From Treponema sp. (GTDB lineage Bacteria > Spirochaetota > Spirochaetia > Treponematales > Treponemataceae): a stretch of 35,585 bases of DNA. The notes below the pieces were generated by a model. The model saw only the letters and a list, made by a program, of their open reading frames with translations, did no database searches and was not told the DNA's origin. A program made the translations under genes and the position numbers. The stretch spans positions 1 to 35,585 of the forward strand of contig JALNVF010000011.1 in the NCBI GenBank assembly GCA_023231445.1, read 5' to 3'. Shown here piece by piece: positions 17,818-24,647 of this stretch. Every line of letters starts with the position of its first letter. Position 1 is the stretch's first letter.

Positions 17818-18864
17818 TTATTTTTGGATATGATAGAATGTGCCTTCTTTTATATGCTCATCAAAGTCGGCAGTAAATGCATGACGACCTGTATCAGGGT
17901 CAATAAGACGAAAATAATAATAGCCTGTTTGTGCTGGTTCTGCAGCAGCTAAAAGAGCGACCATTCCTGGGTTTGAGATTGGTCCAGGCGGAATTGCCGC
18001 CCATTTATATGTGTTGTAAGGGCTGTCTATTTTAAGATCCTTATAAGTAATTACATCAGGATGTGGTTTTCCCTCTATTTCAGTAAGTATGTATTCGATC
18101 GTCGCGCATGAATATAATCCCATATTTCTTTTCATACGGTTCCGGAATACACTTGCAATGAGAGGAGCTTCGCTGTCTATTCGATATTCTCGTTCAATAA
18201 TTGATGCAAGAATAACAGTCTGTTTGAAATCTTCTTGTGAAAGAACTTTGAGCGTAGGAACTTTATCTACGTGTTTGAAAAAATTTTTTACCATGATGTC
18301 AATTATGTCGGGAGCGTCTAAGCCCGGTGTAAAAAAATATGTATCAGGAAACAAATATCCTTCGAAAGACTTTTCACTAATATTGTATTTTGCTATAAGC
18401 GTACTGTCTTTTGCAGCAGAAATAAAATCGGACGAGGAACATATGTCAGCAGACTCAAGACGTTGTGCAATTTTTGAAATTGTCAGTCCTTCAGGAAGGG
18501 ATACACGGATGTAATTTCTCTTACCGGAAGATACAAGTTTAAATATTTCAGCAGTATTCATGCTGCTTTTTATTTCGTATATACCGCTTTCGAGTCCTAT
18601 AGTCCTGCATCCAGCAATTTTGCCAAGTATCGGATAACGGGCAGCCAGATAGAATATTTGCCCATTTCTTATAAGCTGTTGTTTTTCAAGAATATCAGCA
18701 AGTGTCCGTATTTTCATTCCGGAAGGGACTTCAATCCGGTTAATACGTTCATCCTTTTTTGATGTAATAGGAGTGGTTTCATATAAAAAAAAACAAAGCA
18801 ACAGACAAAAAAATAAAATTGGTACAATTATAACGATAGTGATAATACCTGTATGTTTTTTCAT
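17818..18864 (-). CDS. mltG: Endolytic murein transglycosylase MltG (YceG)
   Basis: 348 residues. One N-terminal membrane helix (about 7-28), a LysM-like stretch (IEVPSGMKIRTLADILEKQ), then the YceG domain with GYLFPDTYFF, the catalytic Glu in ILASIIEREY, and the C-terminal SPYNTYKWAAIPPGPISNPG. It cleaves nascent glycan strands in the membrane and sets chain length, working alongside the elongation enzymes encoded further down the same strand. The start overlaps the upstream 66-residue gene by 4 nt. Confidence 0.95.
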   Translation of the reverse strand: MKKHTGIITIVIIVPILFFCLLLCFFLYETTPITSKKDERINRIEVPSGMKIRTLADILEKQQLIRNGQIFYLAARYPILGKIAGCRTIGLESGIYEIKSSMNTAEIFKLVSSGKRNYIRVSLPEGLTISKIAQRLESADICSSSDFISAAKDSTLIAKYNISEKSFEGYLFPDTYFFTPGLDAPDIIDIMVKNFFKHVDKVPTLKVLSQEDFKQTVILASIIEREYRIDSEAPLIASVFRNRMKRNMGLYSCATIEYILTEIEGKPHPDVITYKDLKIDSPYNTYKWAAIPPGPISNPGMVALLAAAEPAQTGYYYFRLIDPDTGRHAFTADFDEHIKEGTFYHIQK

Positions 18865-19061
18865 GAATAAAATTTCTCCGCTTCGTCAATCGACATAGCA
18901 TTATAAACCTTATCCTCTATGGTTTTTGAAAAATTTGTAAGTCCTGCAGGAATTTCATCCTGATGTTTTCGCATAAAATGCGCCAGAATTTCTGTTTCCT
19001 GTGGTGTAAAAGAATAAGTAAAAGAAAGTATATTGATGTTTTTTTTAGAATCTTGTGTCAT
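18861..19061 (-). CDS. Small 66-residue protein, translationally coupled
   Basis: 66 residues, soluble, no membrane segment. It begins with a polar segment and has two amphipathic helical parts (PQETEILAHFMRKHQDEIP and SIDEAEKFYS). It overlaps its upstream neighbour (MBL-fold gene) and downstream neighbour (mltG) by exactly 4 nt each, which strongly supports translation. Function unknown; no family recognised. Confidence 0.75.
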   Translation of the reverse strand: MTQDSKKNINILSFTYSFTPQETEILAHFMRKHQDEIPAGLTNFSKTIEDKVYNAMSIDEAEKFYS

Positions 19062-19996
19062 AACTGTATTTCCGAAGTCTCTGTAGCAAGATAAATTTTT
19101 ATTTCAGCATGTTCAATATATTCAGCATACCACCGGGCAGCAAGAAGGATAGAGTTAAGTTTTTTGTCGTCATACATCGGTTCATGGTGAAAAAGGAAAA
19201 CTGATTTTATATTCCAATGTACTGCAAAATCAATTGCATAGCAGAACGCCGAGTGTCCCCAGTTTTCTTTTTGATATGCCTCTGCAACCGTATACTGAGA
19301 ATCAAGAACAACACAATCTGCGTTTTCAAAAACTGCAGCACGGGCAGAAGTACGATCAAAATCCCTCTGTGAAAGTTCTACATCAGTAGCATATACAAAT
19401 TTTTTACCGTTTTCCGTCAACGCATAAGAATAAGAATTGCCAGGATGAGACATTTTACAACAATTTATTTTTAAATTACCTATACTGAACGATTCTGCAG
19501 GGGAAATCGTATGAAAGTTAATCTTTTTTGTAAAAGTATCAAAAGATACAGGAAAATATGGCCTTTTCATCTGGTCTCGGAGAAGACGTTTTGCGGCCGG
19601 AAATACCGAATATATATCTATTGTTGTTTCTTGATTATATGCTGCATCAAAAAAAGGAAGTCCCTGAAGATGATCCCAATGAAAATGAGAAAGAAGCAGG
19701 TTGTAATGATTATCAGCAGGTTTATTGCCATGTTTACCCATGACACGCAGCCCGGAGCCTGCATCGAGAACTATTTCTGTACCATCATCAGATTTTACCT
19801 CAACACAAGGAGTATTTCCCCCTGTAGTTCCGTACAACCATGCAGGAAGTGTCATTATAAAACGTTCACGAGAATCCTGCGATTCAATATCCTTCTGCGT
19901 AATACGCTGCACTACGGCGGTTATTTTTGCCTGAATTTGCATGGGAGTTAGAGGTGAAGGAATCGATCCTCTTACGCCCCAGAAACTAATTTTCAA
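19058..19996 (-). CDS. MBL-fold metal-dependent hydrolase
   Basis: 312 residues. N-terminal strand KISFWGVRGSIPSP, common in a metallo-beta-lactamase group that includes class II cAMP phosphodiesterase-like proteins. Metal motif HFHWDH at 104-109, further ligands in KMSHPGNSYSY, VYATDVE and FLFHHEP. All five metal motifs are present, so it is probably an active di-zinc hydrolase; the substrate (phosphodiester or other) cannot be told. Its start overlaps the YkgJ-type gene by 11 nt and its end overlaps the small gene by 4 nt. Confidence 0.88.
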   Translation of the reverse strand: MKISFWGVRGSIPSPLTPMQIQAKITAVVQRITQKDIESQDSRERFIMTLPAWLYGTTGGNTPCVEVKSDDGTEIVLDAGSGLRVMGKHGNKPADNHYNLLLSHFHWDHLQGLPFFDAAYNQETTIDIYSVFPAAKRLLRDQMKRPYFPVSFDTFTKKINFHTISPAESFSIGNLKINCCKMSHPGNSYSYALTENGKKFVYATDVELSQRDFDRTSARAAVFENADCVVLDSQYTVAEAYQKENWGHSAFCYAIDFAVHWNIKSVFLFHHEPMYDDKKLNSILLAARWYAEYIEHAEIKIYLATETSEIQL

Positions 19997-20453
19997 TTAT
20001 TTTCCCCTCTCGAATTATTTTAGAAAAATGAAGTGGATCATTGTGTTCGTATAAAAAAAGTTGATTCATTATTTCGTCTTTAGTCCATAATTTTCCACTA
20101 GCTATTCCCGGACATGATTTTTTTTCATTATTCCAGAAAAATTTTCTGGAAAGAAGCCTCGTCCAGAAAGGATATGTAGCGCATTGGACAGGACGGGCAC
20201 CGTATGCAGTACATCCGTTATCCCATAGTATACAGTCATATGCATTTGTTTCCCTCAGACAAAGAACGTTTGTTCCGTCATAATACGGAACCATACGGCA
20301 GTATTGTTCTAAAAACTTATCTTCTGTCAAATTAAACCATAGACATAACTTTGTCAAATCTGCATGAGACAAAAATACGAATCCTGGTTCTATCCGGCAG
20401 CAATGAGAACAACATCTACATGTAAAACGAAGACCATTATCAAAAAAAGGCAT
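19986..20453 (-). CDS. YkgJ-family cysteine-cluster protein
   Basis: 155 residues. N-terminal cluster Cys12, Cys14, Cys15, Cys18, Cys19 (CRCCSHCC) and later cysteines in DNGCTAYGARPVQCATYPFW and KKSCPG, the signature of the UPF0153/YkgJ family, thought to bind zinc or iron. The biochemical role is not established. It is the first gene of a six-gene unit (this gene, MBL hydrolase, small protein, mltG, dnaG, rpoD). There is no Shine-Dalgarno; a TATAAT ends 7 nt before the ATG. Confidence 0.88.
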   Translation of the reverse strand: MPFFDNGLRFTCRCCSHCCRIEPGFVFLSHADLTKLCLWFNLTEDKFLEQYCRMVPYYDGTNVLCLRETNAYDCILWDNGCTAYGARPVQCATYPFWTRLLSRKFFWNNEKKSCPGIASGKLWTKDEIMNQLFLYEHNDPLHFSKIIREGKIIEN

Positions 20454-20460
20454 CAGTTAT

Positions 20461-20489
20461 ATTATAAATAGAAAAAGGGCTGAAAGCAA
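20461..20489 (-). promoter_or_regulatory. Promoter for the YkgJ-mltG-dnaG-rpoD unit
   Basis: -10 TATAAT (20466-20461), 17 bp spacer, -35 TTGCTT (20489-20484). The -35 lies in the loop and the adjoining stem edge of the preceding terminator. The spacing puts the transcript start on or beside the A of the ATG at 20453, i.e. a leaderless mRNA. The -35 is weak (3 of 6). Confidence 0.55.
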
Positions 20490-20505
20490 TGATTTCAGCC
20501 CTTTT
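20473..20505 (-). terminator. Intrinsic terminator after tRNA-Tyr
   Basis: Perfect 13-bp inverted repeat (aaaagggctgaaa with tttcagccctttt) and a 7-nt loop, with an A-run on one side and a T-run on the other. It ends the tRNA transcript 6 nt after tRNA-Tyr. Confidence 0.9.
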
Positions 20506-20510
20506 AAAAA

Positions 20511-20592
20511 TGGGGAGTGAAGGATTCGGACCTACGAAGGCATAGCCAGCAGATTTACAGTCTGTCCCATTTGACCACTCTGGAAACTCCCC
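20511..20592 (-). tRNA. tRNA-Tyr (GTA)
   Basis: 82 nt including discriminator A, type II with a 13-nt variable arm (GGC TAT GCC stem). Acceptor GGGGAGT pairs fully with ACTCCCC; the anticodon loop CTGTAAA gives GTA. CCA is not encoded. Oddities: A27-C43 mismatch, U50-U64 mismatch in the T stem (GTAGG with CCTTC), and the T loop reads TCCGAAT, so position 55 is C where U (pseudouridine) is almost universal. Confidence 0.93.
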
Positions 20593-20610
20593 AGATATTT
20601 GTTCATAATA

Positions 20611-20684
20611 AGCCGCCAGAGGGATTCGAACCCACGACCTCGAGATTACAAATCACGCGCTGCTACCAGCTGAGCTATAGCGGC
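20611..20684 (-). tRNA. tRNA-Thr (TGT)
   Basis: 74 nt including discriminator T. Acceptor GCCGCTA with TGGCGGC (one U-G pair); anticodon loop TTTGTAA gives TGT; T loop TTCGAAT normal. CCA is not encoded. Oddities: the D arm has an extra base (GCTC ... GCAGC instead of GAGC), and U-U mismatches occur at 29-41 (CGTGA with TCTCG) and 50-64 (GTGGG with CCCTC). 18 nt before tRNA-Tyr and co-transcribed with it. Confidence 0.88.
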
Positions 20685-20700
20685 ATATCGAACGTGTTGC

Positions 20701-20729
20701 ATAATAAATGAATCAGGTTTTTTTGTCAA
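20701..20729 (-). promoter_or_regulatory. Strong promoter of the tRNA-Thr/Tyr operon
   Basis: -35 TTGACA (20729-20724, perfect), 17 bp spacer, -10 TATTAT (20706-20701). The -35 overlaps the glgA stop codon (TGA at 20728-20726). Predicted start about 10 nt before tRNA-Thr. Confidence 0.9.
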
Positions 20730-22324
20730 TAGCCTTTTATAAGCAAATTAAAAAAAGGCATGTACTGGTTCATGACAACCTGATGCCATGAATATTTTTC
20801 ATGAACATATGCAGCAGATTGGACAATTATTCGATAAAGGTATTCCGGGTCGTTTTCTTTTTTCTTTATAAGGTTTGAAAGTATGCAAGAAAGTTCTTCA
20901 GAAGTATTCGGACTGTAGAGAAAACCTGTTGTACCGTCGATAATTTTCTTAAGGCCACCGGTTGCGTTTGCTACTGGTATAGTTCCATATATTTGTGCGA
21001 TAAAATCTTCTAGTCCGCATGGTTCAAAATAGCTTGGCAGAACGATGAAGTCGCATACAGCAGAAGACAGTCGTGCCATAGCACGATTGTATCCCTTAAA
21101 AAATACAATACTGCCGTTGGATAAATTGGCAAGATTTTCCATGTCATGTTCAAGTTTTGGTTCCCCCTGCCCTATTATGATAAATCTTGCATTTTCATAT
21201 GTGCGAACGATTTTTTTTGCAGCTTCTGCTAGTACAAGAATTCCTTTCTGAGATACAATGCGTCCATGATATGAAAAGTAAACTGCATTTTTTATGCCAC
21301 TATTTTGACGGATGTATCCTGAGCGACTAATACCGGTAAGATAACGAACATTCTCAGCATGAAGTTCATCTTTTTTTTCTGCTGCAAAATGAGCAAGAAA
21401 AAAGTCTCTGCAACGGTATTTTCCTTCAAGATTACCTTTTTCAGGATTATACGTAAAGGGCAGCAGTGAAATTGTGCTATGTGTAGGATTATAACGTTCA
21501 TAATCTATTCCATTCGTAATACCTGTTATACGAATACCGCGGCGCGCAAAAATCTCTGATAAACCGTCAGTATCCTGATTATGACTAGGATCCGAAAGTT
21601 CCTCTGCATATTGCGTTGAAACAGTCGTAAGAGCAGCACATCCTGCTGCAAGTAGAAACGGTTCAACCCTGTCACCATTCATGGCACCACAGAGAACGGA
21701 TTCAGGCAAATTCGTATATTTTTTTGCTTCTGCAATAGTAGCGAAGCTATGATGATAATAAGGACCTGCGTTATGAATAGTAACAACACATTTTGTTTTT
21801 TTAAAAGCAGAAATATCACTGTATACGATGTATGACGGAAGAACTGCCGTTGAAGCATCTTCACAAAGTATAATATCGGGAGTTTCGGATTGTGAAATGT
21901 TTCTCCCGTATAACGCGACGGCACGCTGAAATAATGTTTCAAGAAGAAGGGAATCAATATGCCCGCTACCTCTTTTATGAGACGAATTATTTTTTTCTTC
22001 TTCTTCCGTATATGTATAAACACCGAGCTTTTCTGAAAAATGTTGATTCTTGATAAAAACAACCCGAATATCAGTATGTAAAAGAATTGCTGTTGTAAAT
22101 GAAACCGTTTCATTTTTGTCGCAGATATGGAAAGAAACAGGAGAAAAAGCATCCTGTTCTATATTTGTTATTTCATCAAAATCTGTACAGCCAAATTGAG
22201 GAATAAACAGCATGACCTTATTTCCACACCGGGCAAGTTCCTCACTTAAAGAACGTGCTACATTTTTTACACCACCGGCTTCTGCTATACCGGCAAATTC
22301 CATAGAGACCATCCAGATGTTCAT
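20726..22324 (-). CDS. glgA: Glycogen synthase, GT5 family
   Basis: 532 residues, slightly long for GlgA (about 480). It transfers glucose from ADP-glucose to the non-reducing end of glycogen. The N-terminal starch-synthase catalytic domain begins IWMVSMEFAGIAEAGGVKNVARSL, where the usual K-x-G-G-L is replaced by an A-x-A-G-G-V form. The C-terminal GT-B half contains FFKGYNRAMARL and LPSYFEPCGLEDF near residue 430. GGAG lies 8 nt before the ATG. It follows aroH by 2 nt. No branching or ADP-glucose genes are in view. Confidence 0.9.
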   Translation of the reverse strand: MNIWMVSMEFAGIAEAGGVKNVARSLSEELARCGNKVMLFIPQFGCTDFDEITNIEQDAFSPVSFHICDKNETVSFTTAILLHTDIRVVFIKNQHFSEKLGVYTYTEEEEKNNSSHKRGSGHIDSLLLETLFQRAVALYGRNISQSETPDIILCEDASTAVLPSYIVYSDISAFKKTKCVVTIHNAGPYYHHSFATIAEAKKYTNLPESVLCGAMNGDRVEPFLLAAGCAALTTVSTQYAEELSDPSHNQDTDGLSEIFARRGIRITGITNGIDYERYNPTHSTISLLPFTYNPEKGNLEGKYRCRDFFLAHFAAEKKDELHAENVRYLTGISRSGYIRQNSGIKNAVYFSYHGRIVSQKGILVLAEAAKKIVRTYENARFIIIGQGEPKLEHDMENLANLSNGSIVFFKGYNRAMARLSSAVCDFIVLPSYFEPCGLEDFIAQIYGTIPVANATGGLKKIIDGTTGFLYSPNTSEELSCILSNLIKKKENDPEYLYRIIVQSAAYVHEKYSWHQVVMNQYMPFFNLLIKGY

Positions 22325-22326
22325 TT

Positions 22327-22710
22327 TTATTTCTCCGCAAAATCAGGGCGTAGTTTCTCTGCCCCCTGTATATAGACGTGGTGAGGTTCTGAACCTTCTG
22401 TCATATATGTAGTCACAAGTACGCGTATTGTTTTGGGAAGCATATGCTCTGTAGCCGGTTCCTGACTGCAGAATAATGCACAACGTGAAACGTCAAGACC
22501 ACATTTTCCTTTTCGGAGTGCAGCAGCAGGGTTAAGGGCTGTAAGATCGGATGTAATTGTAAACTGTATTGAAACAATATTTTCCGGTAAAACGATATTG
22601 TATGAAAATAGACTGCTGCACATCGTGCATACAGCTTTTATAATCGATTCTGCATTGTTATCCGCGCATACTGCTCCGCGTAATCCATAAAGTCTGATAT
22701 TAGTATTCAT
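22327..22710 (-). CDS. aroH: Chorismate mutase, AroH type
   Basis: 127 residues, the size of Bacillus subtilis AroH. It converts chorismate to prephenate for Phe and Tyr synthesis. The active-site residues line up with the B. subtilis enzyme: Arg11 (RGA), Arg66 (PAAALRKG), Cys81 and Glu84 (CSQE), Arg96 (IRVLV), Tyr113 (HVYI) and Arg121 (LRPD). The spacings Cys-Glu 3 and Glu-Arg 12 equal those in B. subtilis (75-78-90). This is the rare trimeric AroH fold rather than AroQ. The ATG shares one base with the stop of the upstream SPFH-like gene; AGGA lies 7 nt upstream. Confidence 0.9.
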   Translation of the reverse strand: MNTNIRLYGLRGAVCADNNAESIIKAVCTMCSSLFSYNIVLPENIVSIQFTITSDLTALNPAAALRKGKCGLDVSRCALFCSQEPATEHMLPKTIRVLVTTYMTEGSEPHHVYIQGAEKLRPDFAEK

Positions 22711-23453
22711 TATTTGTTTCCTGAAAAAAGATCCTGTAGTTCGGGAAATTGCTGTAGCAGCTCGCTTACCTTTTTTTTACGTTCTGCTGTCCGTTCTCGC
22801 TGGTGTTTTTGTTCTTCAATATATGTATCCCGTGCATTATTGTATAGGGTGCGATCCGGTAATTTTGAAAAACTGATGGAGAAATCTGTAAATATAATAA
22901 ATGGCCAGTTTTCGGCTGCCCTGATCCCATTCAGAATATCATCCGGTTTTAATGATTCCGGACGAAATGACGGATTTTCAGCTATTTTGTCCAGTATAAA
23001 AACTGCCGCTTTATTTGCAAGTACCGAATAAGCAGAATCAAGATATGAATTCAGACTGTCAGAATCCGAGATGATACCATTTTTAACAAGTTGTGCAATA
23101 TCGTCCGGTACAGCTTTACCTGAAATTGAAAAATCAAATCTGTAAGAGAAATCAGGATGCATATCAAACACCCCGCTGTATACGTCTGCAGAAGGAAGAG
23201 ATCCTTGTATGCTTTTTGTTTCAGTGTACGGCTTGAGACTGAACAACCTGAGTTCTGCATTTGTCGGAATCAGACATTCCCAGTGCCATGTAAATTTTCC
23301 AGGAAGAACAGGGTCTCTGTTTACTCCGCTAGTTTTTGAAATGAGTATACCGCATTTTTCTGGCCCGACTTTAAATTGTGTCCATCCCCCAAAAAAGACA
23401 AATCCGACGAAAATAATTACTATAATTATTTCTGCAATGTTTTTTTTCTTCAT
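22710..23453 (-). CDS. SPFH/band-7-like membrane protein
   Basis: 247 residues. One N-terminal membrane helix (about 7-24, AEIIIVIIFVGFVFFGGW) is followed by a segment reminiscent of SPFH/prohibitin domains (VGPEKCGILISKTSGVNRDPVLPGKF). A charged helical C-terminus follows (EEQKHQRERTAERKKKVSELLQQ). It is likely anchored with the domain outside the cytoplasm or at the membrane surface. It is the first gene of the unit with aroH and glgA. GAGG precedes the ATG. The family assignment is by pattern and moderate; a specific function is not known. Confidence 0.7.
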   Translation of the reverse strand: MKKKNIAEIIIVIIFVGFVFFGGWTQFKVGPEKCGILISKTSGVNRDPVLPGKFTWHWECLIPTNAELRLFSLKPYTETKSIQGSLPSADVYSGVFDMHPDFSYRFDFSISGKAVPDDIAQLVKNGIISDSDSLNSYLDSAYSVLANKAAVFILDKIAENPSFRPESLKPDDILNGIRAAENWPFIIFTDFSISFSKLPDRTLYNNARDTYIEEQKHQRERTAERKKKVSELLQQFPELQDLFSGNK

Positions 23454-23493
23454 CTCTCATGAATCCTCTTGATGTATGAACATTCTGTTTGTA

Positions 23494-23506
23494 GTATATC
23501 ATATAC
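23494..23506. promoter_or_regulatory. Short palindrome in a divergent intergenic region
   Basis: GTATAT C ATATAC, a perfect 6-bp inverted repeat around one C, in the 102-bp gap between the SPFH-like gene and the small membrane protein gene. It could be an operator or simply AT-rich promoter DNA. A TATAAT lies at 23519-23524 for the rightward gene. Confidence 0.3.
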
Positions 23507-23555
23507 TTATTGCAAGTATATAATTTTTTACCCACAGACGGCAAGGTATTATTTT

Positions 23556-23909
23556 ATGGACAAAAAAAAAGAAAACCAACCGCTTTTATACCGGATTTTA
23601 GTCCGTACAGTATTGTTTTTTACTCTTTTTCTTTCTTCCTTATTGTTTTTCTATACTTTGGGAAATTATCAGGAATTTATAGACAAAAATCAGAATCTAA
23701 TACTGTCCATAGCAACGATTACAGCTATTATACTCATTTTCGTTTCTTCTGCAGGATTAATTGTTTCTGTATTACTTTTTTTCAGAAAACGAGCACCCCG
23801 GTCCGGCCGGTATCTGGTTTCTTTTTTCTGGATGGTATCAGCTTTTTTCTACGGATTTGCTTTTATGTTTATAACCCGTATTATTAATTTTCTTTCAAAA
23901 GGAATCTGA
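23556..23909 (+). CDS. Small membrane protein, three predicted helices
   Basis: 117 residues from the ATG at 23556, which has AAGG 9 nt upstream; the frame is open 29 codons further but without a sensible start. Three hydrophobic segments at about 14-34, 48-72 and 86-110, with a basic loop RKRAPRSGR after the second. Its 3' end overlaps the convergent thiamine pyrophosphokinase gene by 26 nt. No family recognised; an overlapping rightward frame (23510-23887) is poorer and rejected. Confidence 0.65.
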   Translation: MDKKKENQPLLYRILVRTVLFFTLFLSSLLFFYTLGNYQEFIDKNQNLILSIATITAIILIFVSSAGLIVSVLLFFRKRAPRSGRYLVSFFWMVSAFFYGFAFMFITRIINFLSKGI

Positions 23910-24645
23910 CTTCAGCCGTATACGGGACAATAAGCAGGGCTGGCATTCCGTATGCGGAAATTGTAACAGGTTTTCCGGACTTTGCATATTCATCAGAAAT
24001 TCTGTTGCTTACACTTGGCATACCTTCTGCGCGGAATACGTTACTTTCCCATTTTAAGCCGTGGGATACGAGTGTACCTCCTGTACGTGATACCGATGTG
24101 CGGGCAACAGACACTGTTTCGCCTCTGGTAAGACGTGAGATTTCAACGGTCGTTTCAGCAGCAATATAGTAAAGTACCTGTGAAGATAGCAGCCATGCCT
24201 GAGCATGATGAACAGAAGAGAATGTATCATATATTGCAATCAGGTGGTCAAGTCTGCCTCCATCCCCTCCTACCAGTGTTATAAATGGTACCGCAAGCTT
24301 TTTTTCTGCGATTTTGTATGCACTATCGAAAGCGAGCTCTGTGTCAGTCCAGTCCTTATCAGGAGGAAATCGTTCTTCGATGTCGGCAGGATATTGAGTA
24401 AGTAAGTCTTTGTCTGAAACACTATCGAAATCTCCCAGAATTTTTTGAGGAGTGAAATCAATTCTGTCGGCGTAAAAATCAGTATAGTGCCGTATTGTAT
24501 CAAGTCCGGAGTCAGCAGCTATGATATACTCTGGAATATGTGTCTGCCAGTACCTTGTTGTAACAGATGGATCTGGATATGCTCCACCGGTAAAAATGGT
24601 TATATGTATGGACTTTTTTGGCTTTAAAAAATTATAATCACTCAT
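23884..24645 (-). CDS. thiN: Thiamine pyrophosphokinase
   Basis: 253 residues. It transfers pyrophosphate from ATP to thiamine, making thiamine diphosphate. Family motifs in order: AADSGLD (about 43-49), LGDFDS (70-75), FPPDKDWTDTELAF (about 93-106), LVGGDGGRLDHLIAIYD, then the C-terminal domain with a SNR segment. All residues usual for Mg-ATP binding (the acidic DxD and DKD-TD motifs) are present. No Shine-Dalgarno precedes the ATG; a TACTAT (24657-24652) ends 6 nt before it. Its ATG is 2 bp from the divergent cca ATG. Confidence 0.92.
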   Translation of the reverse strand: MSDYNFLKPKKSIHITIFTGGAYPDPSVTTRYWQTHIPEYIIAADSGLDTIRHYTDFYADRIDFTPQKILGDFDSVSDKDLLTQYPADIEERFPPDKDWTDTELAFDSAYKIAEKKLAVPFITLVGGDGGRLDHLIAIYDTFSSVHHAQAWLLSSQVLYYIAAETTVEISRLTRGETVSVARTSVSRTGGTLVSHGLKWESNVFRAEGMPSVSNRISDEYAKSGKPVTISAYGMPALLIVPYTAEVRFLLKEN

Positions 24646-24647
24646 AT

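Noticed and set aside
20517..20711. Rightward ORF across the two tRNA genes
   Set aside because: Covers tRNA complement only; not a protein gene.
23510..23887. Alternative rightward ORF overlapping the small membrane protein
   Set aside because: No ribosome site and an atypical Cys/Phe/Tyr-rich composition; the frame starting at 23556 has AAGG and regular membrane helices.
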